Shown: positions 63,311 to 64,000 of the stretch, one piece after another
Layout of the letters: every line of letters begins with the position of its first letter
How positions within the stretch are numbered: the stretch's first letter is position 1
Assembly (NCBI GenBank): GCA_016490735.1
Contig: JAEMWC010000122.1
Coordinates: forward strand, 1,252,001 to 1,316,000
Length of the DNA: 64,000 bases
Direction of reading: 5' to 3'
DNA from: Pachyseris speciosa
Lineage: Eukaryota > Cnidaria > Anthozoa > Scleractinia > Pachyseridae
Made by a program: the position numbers and the translations under genes
The notes under the pieces: model-generated
What the model was told of the DNA's origin: nothing
Database searches by the model: none
The model's input: the letters and a program-made list of their open reading frames with translations, nothing else

Positions 63311-63552
63311 AAGGTATGTTGGGATGCTTATTTTTTTTTTTAATTTTTTCATCGCTGTGATTTTTATTTTCGTTTAAACGTTTTAATTTATTATGTTTTC
63401 GATAATAAGAGATTGAGGCACTTACATACAAACAAATTGTTTTTGTATGTCGCTCGAGAGCGTTTTAAACTTCTCCTGGAGTTTGAGTGTTTTGCAGATT
63501 TGCGAGATGTTTGTCTCAGGAAAACTGATTTCTCAAAGACTGTAGTTTTTTA
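63311..63552. other. Possible intron or spacer
   Basis: A/T-rich sequence with a T run at 63,330-63,345 after the putative donor. No convincing ORF is seen. Confidence 0.35.
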
Positions 63553-63649
63553 AATACACCCCATTCAATGGGCTTATTTTTTGAAGAGTAGAGATAAATG
63601 TTTAAAGTATACTGATTTCTGTACTAAACCACATTTTCTAAGATATGAT

Positions 63650-64000
63650 ATGAGGGCGGGGGCGCATTTATCGAGATATGCGATGAGGGATATCTTAGTC
63701 GATGAGATCTTTAATGCTCATTGCGTTAGCAAAATTTTAGTGCGTCGCATGCGAGTAGCGTCATCTTTCGGTCGTGCAGATTATAGAATTCGTGATGTTT
63801 TGGTGGATGATAAATACAGTATCACTATCTATAGGCGATATAGATATTTTGGCTTTCACAAACATAGGAGGCATTGCACAATTCAATATGAGAAATACGC
63901 ATATTCTTTTTTTCTGGGGGTTCTGTGGCATTTGAACCGTCGAATCTATCTCTATCGCAACATGTATTTTTTGCAGTGGAATGAAAGATGTTCATGTCCA
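63650..64000 (+). CDS. Unknown Arg/Tyr-rich ORF, open at the window end
   Basis: The ATG at 63650 starts a frame that stays open for 117 codons to the last base; it could extend upstream to about 63,553 without an ATG. Visible parts are DILVDEIFNAHCVSKIL, RADYRIRDVLVDDKYSITIY and RRYRYFGFHKHRRHCTIQYE, then FFLGVLWHLNRRIYLYRNMY. It is rich in Arg, Tyr and His, with one short hydrophobic patch. I do not recognise it. The end lies outside the window. Confidence 0.45.
   Translation, partial: MRAGAHLSRYAMRDILVDEIFNAHCVSKILVRRMRVASSFGRADYRIRDVLVDDKYSITIYRRYRYFGFHKHRRHCTIQYEKYAYSFFLGVLWHLNRRIYLYRNMYFLQWNERCSCP

Overview
The window is repeat-dominated, intron-poor eukaryotic DNA, most likely from an invertebrate animal and probably a cnidarian such as a stony coral or sea anemone. 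This rests on the mixture of elements: a BEL/Pao LTR retrotransposon, a Penelope-like element (PLE) with hammerhead ribozymes, CR1/L2-like LINEs with short-repeat tails, a tRNA-derived SINE, DNA transposons, and a Polinton/Maverick-type virus-like element. The assignment is inference from family resemblance; no host housekeeping gene was recognised.

Region 1 (1-8,200) is a graveyard of transposable elements. A BEL/Pao Pol tail and 3' LTR abut a PLE terminal repeat. Two LINE 3' ends follow, one with a broken reverse transcriptase. A reverse-orientation PLE copy carries a nested DNA transposon flanked by a 5-bp target duplication. Two hammerhead ribozyme motifs are visible. The region ends in a diverged tandem repeat of about 200 bp and a 140-bp palindrome.

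Region 2 (about 8,300-25,521) is a decayed Polinton/Maverick-like element. On the + strand lies a protein-primed family B DNA polymerase, broken many times and holding a Tc1/mariner-like MITE. On the - strand lie a retroviral-type integrase, several small membrane or coiled-coil proteins, an A32/FtsK-like packaging ATPase and a probable major capsid protein. Further coiled-coil, penton-like and unknown proteins follow on both strands. The set matches a replication, integration, packaging and capsid programme. Most genes carry a single stop or frameshift. No adenovirus-type cysteine protease was recognised. Almost every gene has a TATAT-like motif close to its ATG. The two ends share a 112-bp inverted repeat encoding the same N-terminal leader.

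Region 3 (25,522-58,208) is about 32.7 kb of satellite DNA: a monomer of about 137 bp, roughly 240 copies, with large internal duplications (higher-order structure) and no credible gene. It cuts directly into the right end of the Polinton-like element.

Region 4 (58,209-64,000) is a second virus-like gene cluster with lower GC: a parvovirus-VP1-type phospholipase A2 domain protein, a very basic small protein with a hydrophobic segment, an acidic zinc-ribbon protein behind a clear TATA box, three unrecognised - strand ORFs, a duplicated TATA promoter block and an ORF running off the end. A three-copy tRNA-derived SINE cluster sits in its middle. Whether regions 2 and 4 ever belonged to one element cannot be decided here.
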